Shown here piece by piece: positions 62,512-64,000 of a stretch of 64,000 nucleotides of DNA. The notes under the pieces were generated by a model. The model was not told where the DNA came from. It ran no database searches and saw nothing but the letters and a program-made list of their open reading frames with translations. The stretch's first letter is position 1. Each line of letters opens with the position of its first letter. Origin of the DNA: Butyrivibrio sp. XPD2006 (GTDB lineage Bacteria; Bacillota; Clostridia; Lachnospirales; Lachnospiraceae); the NCBI RefSeq assembly GCF_000420865.1, contig NZ_ATVT01000001.1, forward strand, positions 371,997 through 435,996. Reading direction: 5' to 3'. Position numbers and translations under genes: made by a program.

Positions 62512-63546
62512 TCACATTTTGATCTCGTGGATCCATCCTTCAGGTGCTTCTACAGTTCCCATCTGGATACCTGTGAGTGTGTCGTAAAGCTTCTTGATTA
62601 CAGGACCCATCTCTTCGCATCCGTTCTTGAAAACGATCTCTTTGCCGTGGTCATTGATCTTGCCAACCGGGCTGATAACAGCTGCTGTTCCGCAAAGTCC
62701 CATCTCAACAAATTCAGGAACTTCTGAAATCTTAACAGGTCTTTCTTCTACATTCATGCCAAGAATCTCTTTTGCAACATAAACAATTGATCTTCTTGTG
62801 ATTGAAGGAAGAATTGAATCTGTGTGAGACTTAGGTACAACAAGTCCTCCGTCCTTAGTTACGAAGATGATGTTAGCTCCACCGGTCTCCTCGATGTAAG
62901 TTCTTGATTCAGCATCAAGATATACATTTTCTGCAAATCCCTCTTCATGAGCTGTTACAATAGCATGAAGGCTCATAGCATAGTTAAGTCCGGCCTTGAT
63001 ATTACCTGTACCGTGAGGTGCTGCTCTGTCGAAATCACTTATCTTAACAACGATTGGCTTAGCGCCTCCCTTGAAGTAAGGTCCTACAGGTGTTACGAAA
63101 ATTCTGAACTGATACTCATCGGCAGGTTTAACACCGATAACATTTCCTGTTGCAAACATAACAGGTCTGATGTAAAGAGTTGCGCCGCTTCCGTAAGGTG
63201 GTACCCAGTCTGCATTTGCTGCAACAACTTCTTCAACAGCCTTGATAAATCTATCTTCCGGGAAAGAAGGCATCTCAAGTCTCTTAGCGGAATCTACCAT
63301 TCTCTTTGCGTTAAGGTCAGGTCTGAAGGTTACAATTCTTCCGTCTTCTGTCTCGTAAGCCTTAAGGCCTTCAAAGCACTCCTGTGCGTAGTGAAGAACA
63401 CCTGCGTCCTCACTGAGAGTGATTGTGGAATCTTCTGTGATCACACCATCATCCCATTTTCCATCCTTGTAATTGGATACGAATCTCTTGTCGGCAACAT
63501 GATATGCGAATCCAATATTTGCCCAATCTAAATTTTTCTTAGCCAT
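62512..63546 (-). CDS. ilvE: Branched-chain amino acid aminotransferase
   Basis: This PLP enzyme performs the last step of Val, Leu and Ile synthesis. The 344-residue class IV protein (type II) has CFEGLKAYETEDGRIVTFRPDLNAKRM (substrate Arg region), GTGNIKAGLNYAMSL (PLP Lys in NIKAGLNYA), EETGGANIIFVTKDG and CGTAAVISPVGKI. It is monocistronic with its own promoter. No T-box is present in the 110-base leader region. Confidence 0.95.
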   Translation of the reverse strand: MAKKNLDWANIGFAYHVADKRFVSNYKDGKWDDGVITEDSTITLSEDAGVLHYAQECFEGLKAYETEDGRIVTFRPDLNAKRMVDSAKRLEMPSFPEDRFIKAVEEVVAANADWVPPYGSGATLYIRPVMFATGNVIGVKPADEYQFRIFVTPVGPYFKGGAKPIVVKISDFDRAAPHGTGNIKAGLNYAMSLHAIVTAHEEGFAENVYLDAESRTYIEETGGANIIFVTKDGGLVVPKSHTDSILPSITRRSIVYVAKEILGMNVEERPVKISEVPEFVEMGLCGTAAVISPVGKINDHGKEIVFKNGCEEMGPVIKKLYDTLTGIQMGTVEAPEGWIHEIKM

Positions 63547-63600
63547 AATAACAGCTTCCCCTTCCCGTACTTTAACACGTCAAAGCACTAATTAGTAACA

Positions 63601-63628
63601 ATTATAATTCAAAAAAAATCCACGTCAA
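63601..63628 (-). promoter_or_regulatory. Promoter of ilvE
   Basis: TTGACG (63623-63628) and TATAAT (63601-63606), minus strand, are separated by 16 bases. Its upstream side lies about 50 bases from the IS30-family element. Confidence 0.78.
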
Positions 63629-63676
63629 GAGTCCACATCTGAAAAAATCCTAAAATGTAAAAGTTAATTCTTGTTT

Positions 63677-63713
63677 GTAAGGTTAAATTCTATGTAGCTG
63701 AATTTACTCTTAC
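63677..63713. repeat. Imperfect 14-bp inverted repeat at the left side of the IS30-family element
   Basis: GTAAGGTTAAATTC (63677-63690) and GAATTTACTCTTAC (63700-63713) match at 12 of 14 positions around a nine-base loop. It lies about 55 bases before the transposase start. It may be part of the element's left end or block outside transcription from entering. Confidence 0.6.
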
Positions 63714-63768
63714 ATGATAACCTAGTCAGGCAGTGGATTCCTCCATCCATAAATAGGAGGTTTACATA

Positions 63769-64000
63769 ATGTCTGACGATAATAAATATGACCAGAAACA
63801 CCTTACTACCAGCCAGAGAATAAAAGTTGAAAAGGGGCTGAATGATGGTAAATCCTTTGCTGAGATAGGAAGGATTGTAGGAAAACATCCTACAACCATC
63901 AGCAAAGAAGTTAAAAAGTATCGCACCTTCCAACCACGAGAAAAGAATGACGATCCGCAAAGGTGTGCATTATATAAGGAATGCTCACTTCGCTTCCTAT
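63769..64000 (+). CDS. IS30-family transposase, N-terminal part
   Basis: The frame starts at the ATG at 63769, after AGGAGG, and stays open to the window end (77 residues). It begins MSDDNKYDQKHLTTSQRIKVE and has KSFAEIGRIVGKHPTTISKEVKKY, the HTH_38 motif of IS30 transposases, then a Cys-containing region (RCALYKECSLRF). The DDE catalytic core would lie beyond the window, so intactness cannot be judged. Confidence 0.87.
   Translation, partial: MSDDNKYDQKHLTTSQRIKVEKGLNDGKSFAEIGRIVGKHPTTISKEVKKYRTFQPREKNDDPQRCALYKECSLRFL

Larger units (their letters stand above)
63677..64000 (+). mobile_element. IS30-family insertion sequence, left part
   Basis: The transposase frame and upstream inverted repeat mark an insertion sequence that runs off the window. 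Its exact left end is not known because the right end and target duplication are not visible; it probably begins between 63660 and 63680. Confidence 0.7.

Noticed and set aside
63547..63660. T-box or leucine leader before ilvE
   Set aside because: The predicted leader is under 60 bases, with no T-box consensus, terminator or leader-peptide codon run.
1..64000. tRNA or rRNA genes
   Set aside because: No cloverleaf with a TTCGANTC-type arm or rRNA-like block was seen in the intergenic gaps, though no tRNA search program could be run.

Overview
The window is a chromosomal segment of a low-to-moderate G+C Firmicute, most probably a rumen or gut Lachnospiraceae close to Butyrivibrio or Pseudobutyrivibrio. 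This rests on gene order and protein style: the miaB-mutS-mutL-miaA order, plsX-acpP-rnc-smc-ftsY, rpsP-KH-trmD-rimM, a DUF512 radical-SAM protein beside der, a long-form PRPP synthetase, and a folate ECF transporter behind a tetrahydrofolate riboswitch. The genus is inference. About 50 genes are visible. Nearly all are on the minus strand, packed into operons with 1- or 4-base stop/start overlaps. No rRNA, tRNA, CRISPR array or prophage was seen.

Layout. 1-10.5 kb (minus): glycogen-debranching-like GH13 protein, pepT, miaB, mutS, mutL, miaA, and the start of a methionine gamma-lyase family gene. 10.7-17.5 kb: a small DUF1292 protein (plus) running convergently into a UvrD/PcrA-type helicase, then gltX, dut and a copper P-type ATPase (minus). 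17.6-21 kb: transaldolase (plus) and a large repeat-rich surface protein (minus). 21-24.7 kb: tyrS and an M32 carboxypeptidase (minus), then the folate riboswitch and folT (plus). 24.7-30.5 kb: gpsA, plsY, der and the DUF512 protein (minus), divergent from a PRPP synthetase (plus).

30.5-40.3 kb (minus): a two-component system, pgeF, yraN, an FlhB-C-like and FliK-like pair, rnhB, two signal peptidases flanking rbgA, and rplS. 40.3-46.6 kb: a pyrimidine-nucleoside salvage operon (udp, BMP-type binding lipoprotein, ABC ATPase, two permeases, cdd). It sits between rimM and rplS, which are neighbours in many bacteria. 46.7-50.3 kb: ylxM-ffh-rpsP-khpA-trmD-rimM. 50.4-61.3 kb: rpmF, plsX, acpP, rnc, smc, ftsY, a threonine ammonia-lyase, a YitT protein, a GH25 lysozyme-like protein and an AraC regulator. 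61.6-64 kb: a second AraC regulator (plus), ilvE (minus) and the left part of an IS30-family element cut by the window end.

The most notable observations are: the folT THF riboswitch with a visible Shine-Dalgarno-sequestering helix; a copper ATPase whose C-terminal CopZ-like domain has its own internal start and ribosome site; a GH13 debranching-like protein that has lost catalytic residues; two places where the terminator of one operon supplies the -35 box of the next promoter; tandem CTTAAG boxes before a response regulator; a beta-helix-like surface protein with an unusual C-terminal anchor; and the FlhB/FliK-like pair outside any flagellar locus. I did not find a clearly new multi-gene defence or biosynthetic system. 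Most of the window is core housekeeping.
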